Made by a program: the position numbers and the translations under genes. Under the pieces are notes generated by a model. The model ran no database searches, was not told where the DNA came from, and saw nothing but the letters and a program-made list of their open reading frames with translations. This document shows positions 44,812 to 53,454 of a stretch of 64,000 nt of DNA, in pieces. The number at the start of each line of letters is the position of its first letter. Position 1 is the first letter of the stretch. Origin of the DNA: RHKX01 sp963823275 (lineage in GTDB: Bacteria; Actinomycetota; Thermoleophilia; Solirubrobacterales; 70-9); the NCBI GenBank assembly GCA_963823275.1, contig CAWGKW010000002.1, positions 186,001 to 250,000 on the forward strand, given 5' to 3'.

Positions 44812-46358
44812 GGCGTGGTTATCTCCGCCACCGGCGCGTAGCCGGTCCAGCCCTCGCCGACGGCTGCGGCAGCCTCCGGCGCCGGCACGGGGTCGGGATT
44901 GACCGCGGAAAGGCTCCGATCCACGGAGGCCTCGCCGCGCGTGGTGATCAATCCCGGATAGAGCGCCAGGCCGATGATGCAGATCACGAGCGGGACCAGC
45001 ACGACCGCCTCGCGCAGCGTGATCTCCCTCGAGGTCGTGGCCTCCGGTAGGCGGTTGTGCATCGTGCGCTGATACATCCGCAGCGAGTAGAAGGCGGCCA
45101 GGGCGATGCCGATCGAGGCGATCAGGGCGATCGCGACCTTGGTCTCGAAGACGCCCTTGAGGATGAAGAACTCACCGACGAAGTTGGCCGAGCCCGGGAT
45201 GGCCAGTAGGGCCATCGTCACGATCAGAAACAGGATCGCCAGCACCGGAGCCCGCTTGGCCATACCGCCCATCTCGGTGATGTCCTCGGTGCCGGTTCGC
45301 TCGGCCAGCAGCGCGATGATCAGGAATACGGGAGCGACGACGAGGCCATGGTTGACCATCTGGATCACCGATCCGTCACCGCCCGCCCCGCTGAGGCTGA
45401 AGATGCCGAGCGTGATGAACCCCATCTGGGCGATCGACGAGTAGCCGGCGATCAGCCTCACGTTCGTCTGGGTGAAGGCCATCGCCGAGCCGTAGAGGAT
45501 CGAGGCGACGCCGATGACCAACAGCACGTCCTGGAAGTGGATGGAGGCCTCGGGGAACAGCGGCAGCGCGATCCGCAGGAAGCCGTATGCGGCGACCTTG
45601 GAGAGCACGCCGCCGAGCAGGACGAGCACCGGCAGGGGGCAGGCCCGGTAGGCGTCGGCCATCCAGCCGTGGACGAGGAATGCCGGCATCTTGACGAGGA
45701 ACGCGAGCGAGAAGAAGGCGAAGATCCAGTACTGGCTCCCGGTCGGCAGCGGGAACTGGCGCAGGACCTCGATCGAGAACGTCACCTCACCGACGGAGTC
45801 CGCGCTGAGCACCGCCGTGGCGATCGCCGCGACCAGCATCAGCAGCGAGCCGATCAGCGTGTAGATGATCATCTTGATCGTCGCCTTGATCCGCTCGCCG
45901 GTGCCCCATGAGCCGATCAGGAAGTAGAACGGGATCAGCATCAGGTCGAAGAAGAGGACGAACAGCAGCAGGTCCTGAGCGAGGAAGGCACCCAGCGTGG
46001 CGGTCTGGGCGAGGCCGAGCATGAAGAAGTAGTTGCGCGGGCGATCGGGAGCGCCGAGCGCCGAGTAGACGATCGCCGCCGCCCAGAGCAACGAGGTGAG
46101 CAGGACCAGGAAGATGCTGAGCCCGTCGACCCCGAGCTGAAAGCGAACCCCGAGCTGCGGAATCCAGCTCTCGTCGACGACGTCCTGCAGCACCCCGCTC
46201 GCCGAGTCGAAGTCGACCAGCAGGGCGATCGCCAGCCCGAGCGAGACGAGGCTGCCCGCCGTCGCCCACCAGCCGACGATCCCGGTCAATCCCCGCGGGA
46301 TCAGGAATCCGGCAAGGCCGATCGCGACGGGGAGGAAGAGGATCAGGACGAGGCTCAT
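44808..46358 (-). CDS. nuoM: NADH-quinone oxidoreductase subunit M
   Basis: A 516-residue antiporter-like proton-pumping subunit of complex I. PAFLVHGWMADAYRACPLPVLVLLGG is recognisable in pieces, as are LIAGYSSIAQMGFITLG and PGSANFVGEFFIL. The helix-5 position that is a critical Glu in well-studied enzymes (E. coli NuoM Glu144) is Asp138 here, in FVLFFDLMLIPFYF: charge kept, side chain shorter. Start overlaps the nuoL stop, stop overlaps the nuoN start. Confidence 0.96.
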   Translation of the reverse strand: MSLVLILFLPVAIGLAGFLIPRGLTGIVGWWATAGSLVSLGLAIALLVDFDSASGVLQDVVDESWIPQLGVRFQLGVDGLSIFLVLLTSLLWAAAIVYSALGAPDRPRNYFFMLGLAQTATLGAFLAQDLLLFVLFFDLMLIPFYFLIGSWGTGERIKATIKMIIYTLIGSLLMLVAAIATAVLSADSVGEVTFSIEVLRQFPLPTGSQYWIFAFFSLAFLVKMPAFLVHGWMADAYRACPLPVLVLLGGVLSKVAAYGFLRIALPLFPEASIHFQDVLLVIGVASILYGSAMAFTQTNVRLIAGYSSIAQMGFITLGIFSLSGAGGDGSVIQMVNHGLVVAPVFLIIALLAERTGTEDITEMGGMAKRAPVLAILFLIVTMALLAIPGSANFVGEFFILKGVFETKVAIALIASIGIALAAFYSLRMYQRTMHNRLPEATTSREITLREAVVLVPLVICIIGLALYPGLITTRGEASVDRSLSAVNPDPVPAPEAAAAVGEGWTGYAPVAEITTP

Positions 46359-48364
46359 GAGGACACCAGCAGGAAGTAGAGACCGAGGCCGGCCAGCCCG
46401 GCTATGACGAGCAGGGCGTAGAAGCGGACGAAGCCCGACTGAGCGGTCTTGACGACGCCGCCGAGGCCGCGGACGCCGCCGCTGGTGCCGGTGACGATCC
46501 CCTGCACGACGACCCGCTCGAACGTGTCGTTGGCGAACCGGCCGAAGGCGACGACGGGGCGGTAGACGACCGCGTCGATCAGCTCGTCGAAGTACCAGCG
46601 GTTGAGGAGGAAGTCGTGGGTCCGGCCGAACCGGTCCCGCAGCCTCAGCGTCGAGCCGGGAGCGACGATGTACATGTAATAGGCGGCGCCGATGCCGAGC
46701 AGCGAGCAGATCGCTCCGACCAGCAACCCGATGTAGGCGGCCGTGGTCGAGACCTCAACGGTGCTCGCGATCGGCGAGGCCTCGAAGACCGGCTCGAGGA
46801 ACTTCCCGAGAACGTCGGTCACCCCGGGAATCTGAATCAGACCGGCAAACAGGGCGCCGAAGGCGAGGATGCCCATCGCGACCCGCATCGGCCACTCGCG
46901 CTCGGCGATGTGGTGCTCCTCGCCCGGGAAGCCGACGTCGTAATCCTCGCTCTCGCCGGTCGCGGGATTGGTGGGCTCAGCGTGGGCGATATGGCCTTCG
47001 GTGAGCTCCTCCGCCTCCTCGCAGGGCGCGCCGTAGACGACCCGGAAGACGATCCGGAAGGAGTAGAAGGCGGTCATGATCGCGCCGATGTAGCCACCGA
47101 TCGCAAAGATCCAGTACATCCCGCCGCGGGTCGCGGCAAACGCGAGGATCTCGTCCTTGCTGAAGAAGCCGGAGGTCCCCGGGAAGCCGGCGAGGGCCAG
47201 GGCGCCGCAGATCAGCACCCCGCAGGTGAAGGGCATCGCCCTGCGAAAACCGCTCATCTTGTCGATGTTCTGGACGGCGGCCATCGCCGCGATGATCGAG
47301 CCGGCCGCCATGAAGAGCAGCGCCTTGAAGAAGGCGTGGGTCATCAGATGAAAGAGCCCGGCGCTGTAGGCGCCGATCGAGACGCCGACGATCATGTAGC
47401 CGATCTGGCTCATCGTCGAGAAGGCGATGATCCGCTTCAGGTCGGTGACCACCAGCGCGATGCTCGCCGCGATCAGGAGCGTCGCGAGCCCGACGAACGC
47501 GGCCAGGTCCGCCGCGGTCGGGGCGAGGTCGAAGAGCGGGTAGGAGCGGGCGATCAGGTAGACGCCCGCGGTGACCATCGTCGCCGCGTGGATCAGCGCG
47601 CTGACCGGGGTCGGGCCCTCCATCGCGTCGGCGAGCCAGGTGTGGAACGGGACCTGCGCCGACTTGGCGAACGCGCCGACCATCAGCAGCAGGCAGATCG
47701 CGACGATCGTCCACTCGTTGGTCGTGAAGTGCTCGCTCGCCGACTCGAAGACCTGCCCGTACTCGGTGACGCCCAGCTCCTTGATCAGGAGGATCGCGGC
47801 GAAGACGAGGCCGATGTCGCCGATCACGTTGATCACGAACGCCTTCATGCCGGCGGTCGTCGCGGTGTCGCGGCGGTACCAGAAGCTGATCAGCGCGTAG
47901 GAGGCGTAGCCGACGAACGCCCAGCCGACGATCAGCAGCAGGTAGTTGCCGGCGAGGACCAGCAGGAGCATCGAGAAGACGAAGAAGTTGAGGTAGGAGA
48001 AGAAGCGCCGATAGCCGGCGTCTCCGCCCATGTAGGAGAACGAGTAGAGGTGGATCAGCGTCGAGATCCCGGTTACGACCAGCGCCATGAACACCGAGAG
48101 CGGGTCGACCAGGATCCCGACGTCGAACGGGATGCCGGCGGCGCTCGCGTAGTCGTAGAGCGTGTTCGCGAACTCGCGCTCCTCGGCCGGGTGGCCGAGC
48201 ATCGCGATCAGCGCGCCGACTGAGCAGGCGAAAGCGAGAGCGATCGAGAGCGTGCCGATCGCTCCGGCAGCGCGGGCGGGCAGCAGCTTGAACGTCGCGC
48301 CGATCACGATCGCGCCGGCGAGCGGGAAGGCCAGGATCAACCAGCCCCAGGTTGTGACGCTCAA
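46355..48364 (-). CDS. nuoL: NADH-quinone oxidoreductase subunit L
   Basis: A 669-residue antiporter-like subunit with the long lateral helix at its C-terminus. KSAQVPFHTWLADAMEGPTP, LIHAATMVTAGVYLI, STMSQIGYMIVG, HLMTHAFFKALLF and PGTSGFFSKDEIL are textbook NuoL. The helix-5 Glu of the usual WEGVG motif is missing: the sequence is GWAFVGYASY, placing Ala149 where E. coli NuoL has Glu144. The channel Lys in AFAKSAQ is kept. TTG at 48364 is chosen because GGGGTGAG lies 6 bases upstream and it begins 4 bases after the nuoK stop; the longer frame lacks homology. Confidence 0.96.
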   Translation of the reverse strand: MSVTTWGWLILAFPLAGAIVIGATFKLLPARAAGAIGTLSIALAFACSVGALIAMLGHPAEEREFANTLYDYASAAGIPFDVGILVDPLSVFMALVVTGISTLIHLYSFSYMGGDAGYRRFFSYLNFFVFSMLLLVLAGNYLLLIVGWAFVGYASYALISFWYRRDTATTAGMKAFVINVIGDIGLVFAAILLIKELGVTEYGQVFESASEHFTTNEWTIVAICLLLMVGAFAKSAQVPFHTWLADAMEGPTPVSALIHAATMVTAGVYLIARSYPLFDLAPTAADLAAFVGLATLLIAASIALVVTDLKRIIAFSTMSQIGYMIVGVSIGAYSAGLFHLMTHAFFKALLFMAAGSIIAAMAAVQNIDKMSGFRRAMPFTCGVLICGALALAGFPGTSGFFSKDEILAFAATRGGMYWIFAIGGYIGAIMTAFYSFRIVFRVVYGAPCEEAEELTEGHIAHAEPTNPATGESEDYDVGFPGEEHHIAEREWPMRVAMGILAFGALFAGLIQIPGVTDVLGKFLEPVFEASPIASTVEVSTTAAYIGLLVGAICSLLGIGAAYYMYIVAPGSTLRLRDRFGRTHDFLLNRWYFDELIDAVVYRPVVAFGRFANDTFERVVVQGIVTGTSGGVRGLGGVVKTAQSGFVRFYALLVIAGLAGLGLYFLLVSS

Positions 48365-48368
48365 GAGC

Positions 48369-48668
48369 TCACCCCCGCAGCCCCCGGTTCTCGTCGACGT
48401 CGAGCGGGATCCGACGCCGGTACATCGCGACGATGAGCCCCAGGCCGACGACGACCTCACAGGCCGCGACGACCATCACGATCATCGCGAAGATCTGGCC
48501 GTCGGCGTTGCCGAGGTTGCGACTGAAGGCGAGCAATGCGAGGTTGGAGCTGTTCAGCATCAGCTCGAGGCAGAGCAGGATGACCAGCGGGCTGCGGCGG
48601 ACGAGGACGCCGCCGGCCCCGGTGGCGAACAGCATCGCGCTGAGGATCAGATACCAGGTGGTGTCCAT
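48369..48668 (-). CDS. nuoK: NADH-quinone oxidoreductase subunit K
   Basis: A 99-residue three-helix subunit (MDTTWYLILSAMLFATG start). It keeps both membrane Glu residues essential for proton transfer in LLCLELMLNSSNLALLAF and VVAACEVVVGLGL. ATG at 48668 overlaps the natural stop of nuoJ (TGATG). The frame reads open into nuoJ only because of a frame break there. Confidence 0.96.
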   Translation of the reverse strand: MDTTWYLILSAMLFATGAGGVLVRRSPLVILLCLELMLNSSNLALLAFSRNLGNADGQIFAMIVMVVAACEVVVGLGLIVAMYRRRIPLDVDENRGLRG

Positions 48669-49209
48669 CAGGCGATCTCCTCGCGATCGCCCGCGACCCT
48701 CGACCTCGGGTCGGCGAGCGGCGAGGACCACGGCACCCACGGCGGCGATCAACAGCAGCAGACGACGCGGCCTCGAACGGAATCAGGAAACGCTCCAGCA
48801 GGAGCCTGCCGATCGCCTCGGGAGAGCCGAATCCCTCGGGAATGATCGCGCCCTCGGTCCCCAGCGACTTCAGGCCCGAGCCGAGGACGGCGATCGAGAG
48901 CTCGATGAAGAGGGCGGCGGCCAGCAGCGGCGCGAGGATGCGCTGCCCGGGGATCGCGTCCCAGAGCGGCTCCTCGAAGCCGCCGACGTAGGCGGCGACG
49001 AAGACGTAGAGGACCATCACGGCGCCGGCGTAGACGACGACCTGGGCGGCGGCGACGAACTCGGCGTGCAGGAGCAGGAAGAGGCCGGCAAGCGAAAACA
49101 GGTGGACCACCAGGGCCAGCACGCTGTAGAACGGATTGCGCAGCGCGATGACCGCGATCGCACCCCCAAGTGCGCCGATGGCGCCGACGAAGAATGCGAC
49201 CTGCTCCAT
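48668..49209 (-). CDS. nuoJ: NADH-quinone oxidoreductase subunit J, two apparent frameshifts
   Basis: About 180 codons for a five-helix complex I subunit. EQVAFFVGAIGALGGAIAV, NPFYSVLALVVHLFSLAGLF and VVYAGAVMVLYVFVAAYVGG are classic NuoJ. Homology leaves the first frame near 48762 (after FEAAS), continues as LLLIAAVGAVVLA, and near 48717 moves again to a frame ending DPRSRVAGDREEIA with a stop at 48668. One extra base at each place explains it. ATG start with TAGGAT (49223-49218) 8 bases upstream: a leaderless promoter for nuoJKLMN. Confidence 0.88.
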
Positions 49210-49217
49210 TGCGCCGC

Positions 49218-49223
49218 ATCCTA
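49218..49223 (-). promoter_or_regulatory. -10 box of nuoJKLMN
   Basis: TAGGAT on the minus strand, 8 bases before the nuoJ ATG at 49209, with no ribosome-binding site between. It implies that these five complex I genes start their own transcript, apart from nuoA-I which are not in the window. Confidence 0.5.
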
Positions 49224-49230
49224 GATAAGC

Positions 49231-49402
49231 GCGCGACTCGCAGGGCTCCGCCCTGCTCGACTGCGCCGGGCCTCCGGGCAAAGCCCGGTGGCCCTCGGGT
49301 GGGACAACCGCGCGACTCGCAGGGCTCCGCCCTGCTCGACTGCGCCGGGCAGTCTGGGACTCGCGCGGCTCCGCCGGCTCCGGGCAAAGCCCGGTGGCCC
49401 TC
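49231..49402. repeat. Duplicated palindromic intergenic repeat
   Basis: A 41-base block (GCGCGACTCGCAGGGCTCCG and on) occurs at 49231-49271 and again, identically, at 49310-49350. A 25-base block (CTCCGGGCAAAGCCCGGTGG and on) occurs at 49272-49296 and 49378-49402. Each block carries a perfect hairpin (GCAGGGC-TCC-GCCCTGC; CCGGGC-AAA-GCCCGG). Between the second copies lies a shorter variant (GACTCGCGCGGCTCCGCCGG). It fills the gap between divergent nuoJ and esterase genes and looks like a REP-type element. Confidence 0.75.
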
Positions 49403-49437
49403 CGCTCGCGGGTCTCCTGATAACACTGGTCCTTCAG

Positions 49438-50367
49438 ATGATTCAGCGAGTGCTGAAATCCATGTCGCGGCTGAGCCTGCGCCTGCTCTTCAGGCCGGTG
49501 GTCGGCTCCCGCCTGCCCCTCACCTTCCAGCGCCGCTGGATGGCGATGCTGACCCGCGTGATCGGCGGCCCGGGTGGGATCGAACGCAGCGATCTCTGGG
49601 TCGGCTCGGTGCCGATGTCGCGCCTGCGCAAACCGTCGGGCGACGAGGTCGGGCCGATCGATCCGGCCGAACGGGACGCCGTCCTGTACATCCATGGCGG
49701 CGGATTCGTGATCGGTGGTGACGGCGCCTACCTCGGCTTCGCCTCCTGGATCGCCGAGGTCACCGGCGCCGACGTCTATCTGCCGGACTACCGCCTTGCG
49801 CCCGAGAGCCCGCAGCCGGCCCCGACCGATGATCTGTTCGCCGCCTACAGAGCGATCGTCGAACTCGGATACGAGCCCGGGCGCATAGCCGTGATCGGGG
49901 ACTCGGCGGGAGGCGCCCTGGCGGTCGAGACCGTGCGATCGCTGCCGGAGATGGGCGTCCCCTCGCCCGCGGCCCTGGTGCTGATCTCTCCCTGGCTGGA
50001 TCTTTCGCTGTCCGGTGCGAGCGTCGCCACCGTGGGAGACCGCGACCCCGTGCTGAGGCGCGGTTGGCTCGACCGGAGTGCCCGCGACCACGCCGCCGGC
50101 CTTCACGTGGACGATCCCCGCATCTCACCGCTCTTCGCCGATCTTCGCACCCTTCCGCCAACGCTGGTCCAGGTCGGGACCGACGAGATCCTGCTCGATG
50201 ATTCAACCCGTTTCGTCGATCGCGCCCATGCCGCCGGGGTCGATGTCGAGCTTCAGCGCTTCGACGGCTTCTGGCACGATTTCCAGCTCTACGCCAAGGT
50301 CCTCAAACCGGCGCGCGGGGCGCTCACCGACATCGCCGCCTTCCTGCGTCGGCGAATGGCCGACTAG
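49438..50367 (+). CDS. Alpha/beta hydrolase (hormone-sensitive-lipase-type esterase)
   Basis: A 309-residue carboxylesterase of the HSL/arylacetamide-deacetylase family. The oxyanion motif is YIHGGGFVIGG, the nucleophile Ser is in IGDSAGGALA, the acid is in VGTDEILLDDS, and His is in FWHDFQLY. Likely hydrolyses short-chain esters or acyl-glycans. ATG at 49438 is chosen because family similarity starts near it; upstream frame is repeat sequence. It converges on the peptide-transporter operon. Confidence 0.9.
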   Translation: MIQRVLKSMSRLSLRLLFRPVVGSRLPLTFQRRWMAMLTRVIGGPGGIERSDLWVGSVPMSRLRKPSGDEVGPIDPAERDAVLYIHGGGFVIGGDGAYLGFASWIAEVTGADVYLPDYRLAPESPQPAPTDDLFAAYRAIVELGYEPGRIAVIGDSAGGALAVETVRSLPEMGVPSPAALVLISPWLDLSLSGASVATVGDRDPVLRRGWLDRSARDHAAGLHVDDPRISPLFADLRTLPPTLVQVGTDEILLDDSTRFVDRAHAAGVDVELQRFDGFWHDFQLYAKVLKPARGALTDIAAFLRRRMAD

Positions 50368-50412
50368 GCCGACCAGGCGGCGGCCACAGCGGCAGGGGGG
50401 TTCCCGGCCGGC

Positions 50413-51453
50413 TCAGCGCCTGACGGGGCGCAGGCACGCCGCCAGGTGGCCGTTGCCGTGATCGATCAGCGGCGAGTCGATATCCGCTCCCGCCTCCTTC
50501 GCCCCCGGGAAGCGCGCCTGGAACAACTCGTTGTTCGGCGGCTCGGCAGCGCTCGGCACGTCGCCCTCGAGGATGATCTTCACCCGCTTGGCATTCGCCC
50601 GCGGATCGGGGACGGGAACGGCGTTGAGCAGCGACAGGGTGTAGGGGTGGATCGGGTTCGAGCAGACCACGTCGGCGGGTCCGATCTCGACGATCCGGCC
50701 GAGGTACATGACGGCGATCCGGTCGGAGACGTGGCGGACGACCCCGAGATCGTGGGCGACGAACAGGTAGGTGAGCCCGAACTCGTCCTGCAGGTCCTCG
50801 AGCAGGTTGATGATCTGCGCCTGGATCGAGACGTCAAGAGCCGAGACGGGCTCGTCGGCCACGATCAGCGCGGGATTGAGCGCCAGGGCCCGGGCGATCC
50901 CGATCCGCTGCCGCTGCCCGCCGCTGAACTCATGCGGATAGCGGTTGTAGTGCTCCTCGCCGAGCCCGACCCGCTCGAGCAGCTCGATCACCCGATGTCG
51001 CAGATCGGCGCCTTGAGCGACCTTTTGGACCTTGAGCGGACCGCCGACGGTCTGACCGATGCGCTTGCGCGGGTTGAGCGATGCCTGCGGATCCTGGAAG
51101 ACCATCTGCATCTCCCGGCGGAGCGGGCGGAGGCGCCGTTTGCTGAGTTGACCCATCTCGACTCCGCGGAAACGGATCGAACCCGAGGTCGGCTCCAACA
51201 GGCGGATCACGGTTCGCGCCAGGGTCGACTTCCCGCAGCCTGATTCACCGACGAGGCCGAGGGTCTCGCCCTCGCCGATCGTGAACGAGACGTCATCGAC
51301 CGCGCGCACCGCTCCCACCTGGCGATCGAAGAGGATTCCGGACTTGATCGGAAAGTGCTTGACGAGGTTGGTCACCTCGACGAGCGGCGCTCTGCCGTTG
51401 GCGGTGGCCACTCCGTCACTCGCGACGGCACCCTCCTCGGTTCCGGCGCTCAC
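50413..51453 (-). CDS. oppF: Oligopeptide/dipeptide ABC transporter ATP-binding protein (OppF/DppF)
   Basis: A 346-residue ATPase. Walker A is GLVGESGCGKSTLA, the signature FSGGQRQRIGIARALAL, Walker B LIVADEPVSALDVS, and the H-loop VAHDLGVV. The C-terminal oligopeptide-transporter extension with PYTLSLLNAVPVPDP is present; the Cys cluster of OppD-type proteins is not. Last gene of oppA-C-B-D-F. Start overlaps the oppD stop (ATGA at 51450). Confidence 0.93.
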   Translation of the reverse strand: MSAGTEEGAVASDGVATANGRAPLVEVTNLVKHFPIKSGILFDRQVGAVRAVDDVSFTIGEGETLGLVGESGCGKSTLARTVIRLLEPTSGSIRFRGVEMGQLSKRRLRPLRREMQMVFQDPQASLNPRKRIGQTVGGPLKVQKVAQGADLRHRVIELLERVGLGEEHYNRYPHEFSGGQRQRIGIARALALNPALIVADEPVSALDVSIQAQIINLLEDLQDEFGLTYLFVAHDLGVVRHVSDRIAVMYLGRIVEIGPADVVCSNPIHPYTLSLLNAVPVPDPRANAKRVKIILEGDVPSAAEPPNNELFQARFPGAKEAGADIDSPLIDHGNGHLAACLRPVRR

Positions 51454-52490
51454 AGGCCCGGCACCGCCATCTCGGTCGCACGCAGCTCCTCACGGCGGTC
51501 GGCGGGCAGGTGACAGCGATCGAGGTGGGTCGGCGAATCGCCGTGGGGGATCAGCTCGGGCTTGGTGGTGCACTCCTCGAAGGCGAACGGGCATCGAGGC
51601 CGGAAATGGCATCCCTCCGGCGGTGAGATCAGCGACGGCGGCTGTCCGTCGATCTGCACGAGCCGTTCGGTGCTCGGCAGGTCGATGCGCGTCACCGAGC
51701 CGAGCAACCCCCAGGTGTAGGGGTGTTTGGGCTCGTAGAAGATCTGATCGAGGGTGCCCGTCTCCACCGCGCGCCCGCCGTACATCACCAGCACGCGGTC
51801 GGCGATGTCGGCGACGACGCCGAGGTCATGGGTGATCAGGATCGTGGCCACGTCCTGCTCCTGGTTGAGGCGTGAGATCAGCCGCAGGATCTGGGCCTGG
51901 ATCGTCACGTCGAGGGCCGTCGTGGGCTCGTCGGCGATCAGGATCCCGGGACTGAGAGCCAGTGCCATGGCGATCATCACCCGCTGCCTCATCCCGCCCG
52001 AGAACTCGTGTGGGTAGTCGTCGACCCGCTCCTCGGCACCGGAGATGCCCACTTCCCTCATCAGCTCGATCGCATGCTCGCGCGCCTCCTCCTTGGAGAC
52101 GTCGCGATGGGCCCGGATGCCCTCGACGATCTGGTCGCCGACCTTGTAGACGGGGTCGAGCGAGCTCATCGGGTCCTGGAAGATCATCCCGATCTCGTTG
52201 CCGCGGACCTGCCGCAGCCGCTCGTCGTCGGCGACGATCAGGTCGTCTCCATTGAGCAGGACCTTGCCCTCGATCATTGCGTTGGGGCTGCGGGTCAGGC
52301 CCATGATCGTCATCGCGGTCACCGACTTGCCCGAGCCGGACTCGCCGACGATCGCGAGGACCTCGCCGCGCTTCAGTTCGAAGGAGATGTCATCCACGGC
52401 GTGGACCCTTCCCTCCTCGGTCTGAAAGCCGACGCGGAGGTTCTCGACCGAGAGCACCGTGCCGCCCTTCGGGGTCGGCTCGTCGCTCAA
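51450..52490 (-). CDS. oppD: Oligopeptide/dipeptide ABC transporter ATP-binding protein (OppD/DppD)
   Basis: A 346-residue ATPase. Walker A is AIVGESGSGKSVTA, the signature FSGGMRQRVMIAMALAL, Walker B ILIADEPTTALDV and H-loop ITHDLGVVADIA. The C-terminal extension carries the Cys-rich CHFRPRCPFAFEECTTK that in relatives binds an iron-sulfur cluster. TTG at 52490 is used, overlapping the oppB stop (TTGA); the longer frame is shadow of oppB. Pairs with OppF to drive import. Confidence 0.93.
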   Translation of the reverse strand: MSDEPTPKGGTVLSVENLRVGFQTEEGRVHAVDDISFELKRGEVLAIVGESGSGKSVTAMTIMGLTRSPNAMIEGKVLLNGDDLIVADDERLRQVRGNEIGMIFQDPMSSLDPVYKVGDQIVEGIRAHRDVSKEEAREHAIELMREVGISGAEERVDDYPHEFSGGMRQRVMIAMALALSPGILIADEPTTALDVTIQAQILRLISRLNQEQDVATILITHDLGVVADIADRVLVMYGGRAVETGTLDQIFYEPKHPYTWGLLGSVTRIDLPSTERLVQIDGQPPSLISPPEGCHFRPRCPFAFEECTTKPELIPHGDSPTHLDRCHLPADRREELRATEMAVPGL

Positions 52491-53452
52491 CTCGAGCTCC
52501 CGCTGCCGTCGAGCCGGATCCGCGGATCGAGCCAGGCGTAGGCGATGTCGACCAGGGCGTTGAAGAAGACGATCATGAACGCGCCGAACAGGGTCACGGC
52601 GATCAGTGGTGGTTGGTCGAGCTGACCGATCGCGTCGGCGGTGTACTGCCCGACGCCCTGCAGGTCGAAGACCGACTCGGTCAGGATCGCACCACCGCCG
52701 ATCACCGCACCGAAGTCCAGCCCCCACAGGGTCACGATCGGGATCATCGAGTTCCTGAGGACGTGGCGGATCATCACCTGCCGCTCCGTCAGCCCCTTGG
52801 CCCGGGCGGTGCGGACGAAGTCCTCGTTCATCGTCTCGCGGATGTTGTTTCTGAGCACCCGCGAATAGATCCCGATGAACAGGATCGCCAGCGCCGTCCA
52901 CGGCAGGATCATGTGGTAGAGCCACTGAATCGGGTTCTCCGTCAACGGCACGTAGCCGCCGTTGGGGAAGATGCCAAGCGAGTAGCCGAGGTAGTGGTTC
53001 ATCAGCGCCCCAATCCAGAAGACCGGCATGGAGATCCCGATCAGGGCGAGCACGGTGAGCACCTTGTCACTCGTCTTTCCGGCCCGGACGGCGCTGTAGA
53101 CGCCTAACGCGACCGAGAAGAACATCCAGATGATCATCGCTCCGATCGCCAGCCAGAGCGTGCGCGGAAGGCCCTTCCAGATCTCCTCGACCACGTTGAG
53201 CTGGGTGAAGTAGGAGACCAGATCGCCGGAGAAGATCTTCTCCATCGTCTTGGTGTATTGAACTAAGAGGCTCTCGTTGAAGCCCCACTCCTTCTCGATC
53301 GCCGCAATCTGCTCGTCGGTGGCCTGCCTGCCCGCCATCCGCTCGGCGGGGTCGCCGTTGGGGATGACGTTGAAGATCAGGAACGTGAGCACCGAGACGG
53401 CGAACAGCACGAAGAACATCGAGATCAAGCGGCGGACTGCGAACCGGGCCAT
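52487..53452 (-). CDS. oppB: Peptide ABC transporter permease (OppB/DppB)
   Basis: A 321-residue permease with six helices. RFAVRRLISMFFVLFAVSVLTF is the first helix; the coupling motif NEDFVRTARAKGLTERQVMIRH, which docks to the ATPases, is clear, and SVFDLQGVGQYTADAI follows. The large outside loop after helix 1 (residues 30-100) is typical. Starts 2 bases after the oppC stop. Confidence 0.94.
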   Translation of the reverse strand: MARFAVRRLISMFFVLFAVSVLTFLIFNVIPNGDPAERMAGRQATDEQIAAIEKEWGFNESLLVQYTKTMEKIFSGDLVSYFTQLNVVEEIWKGLPRTLWLAIGAMIIWMFFSVALGVYSAVRAGKTSDKVLTVLALIGISMPVFWIGALMNHYLGYSLGIFPNGGYVPLTENPIQWLYHMILPWTALAILFIGIYSRVLRNNIRETMNEDFVRTARAKGLTERQVMIRHVLRNSMIPIVTLWGLDFGAVIGGGAILTESVFDLQGVGQYTADAIGQLDQPPLIAVTLFGAFMIVFFNALVDIAYAWLDPRIRLDGSGSSS

Positions 53453-53454
53453 GC

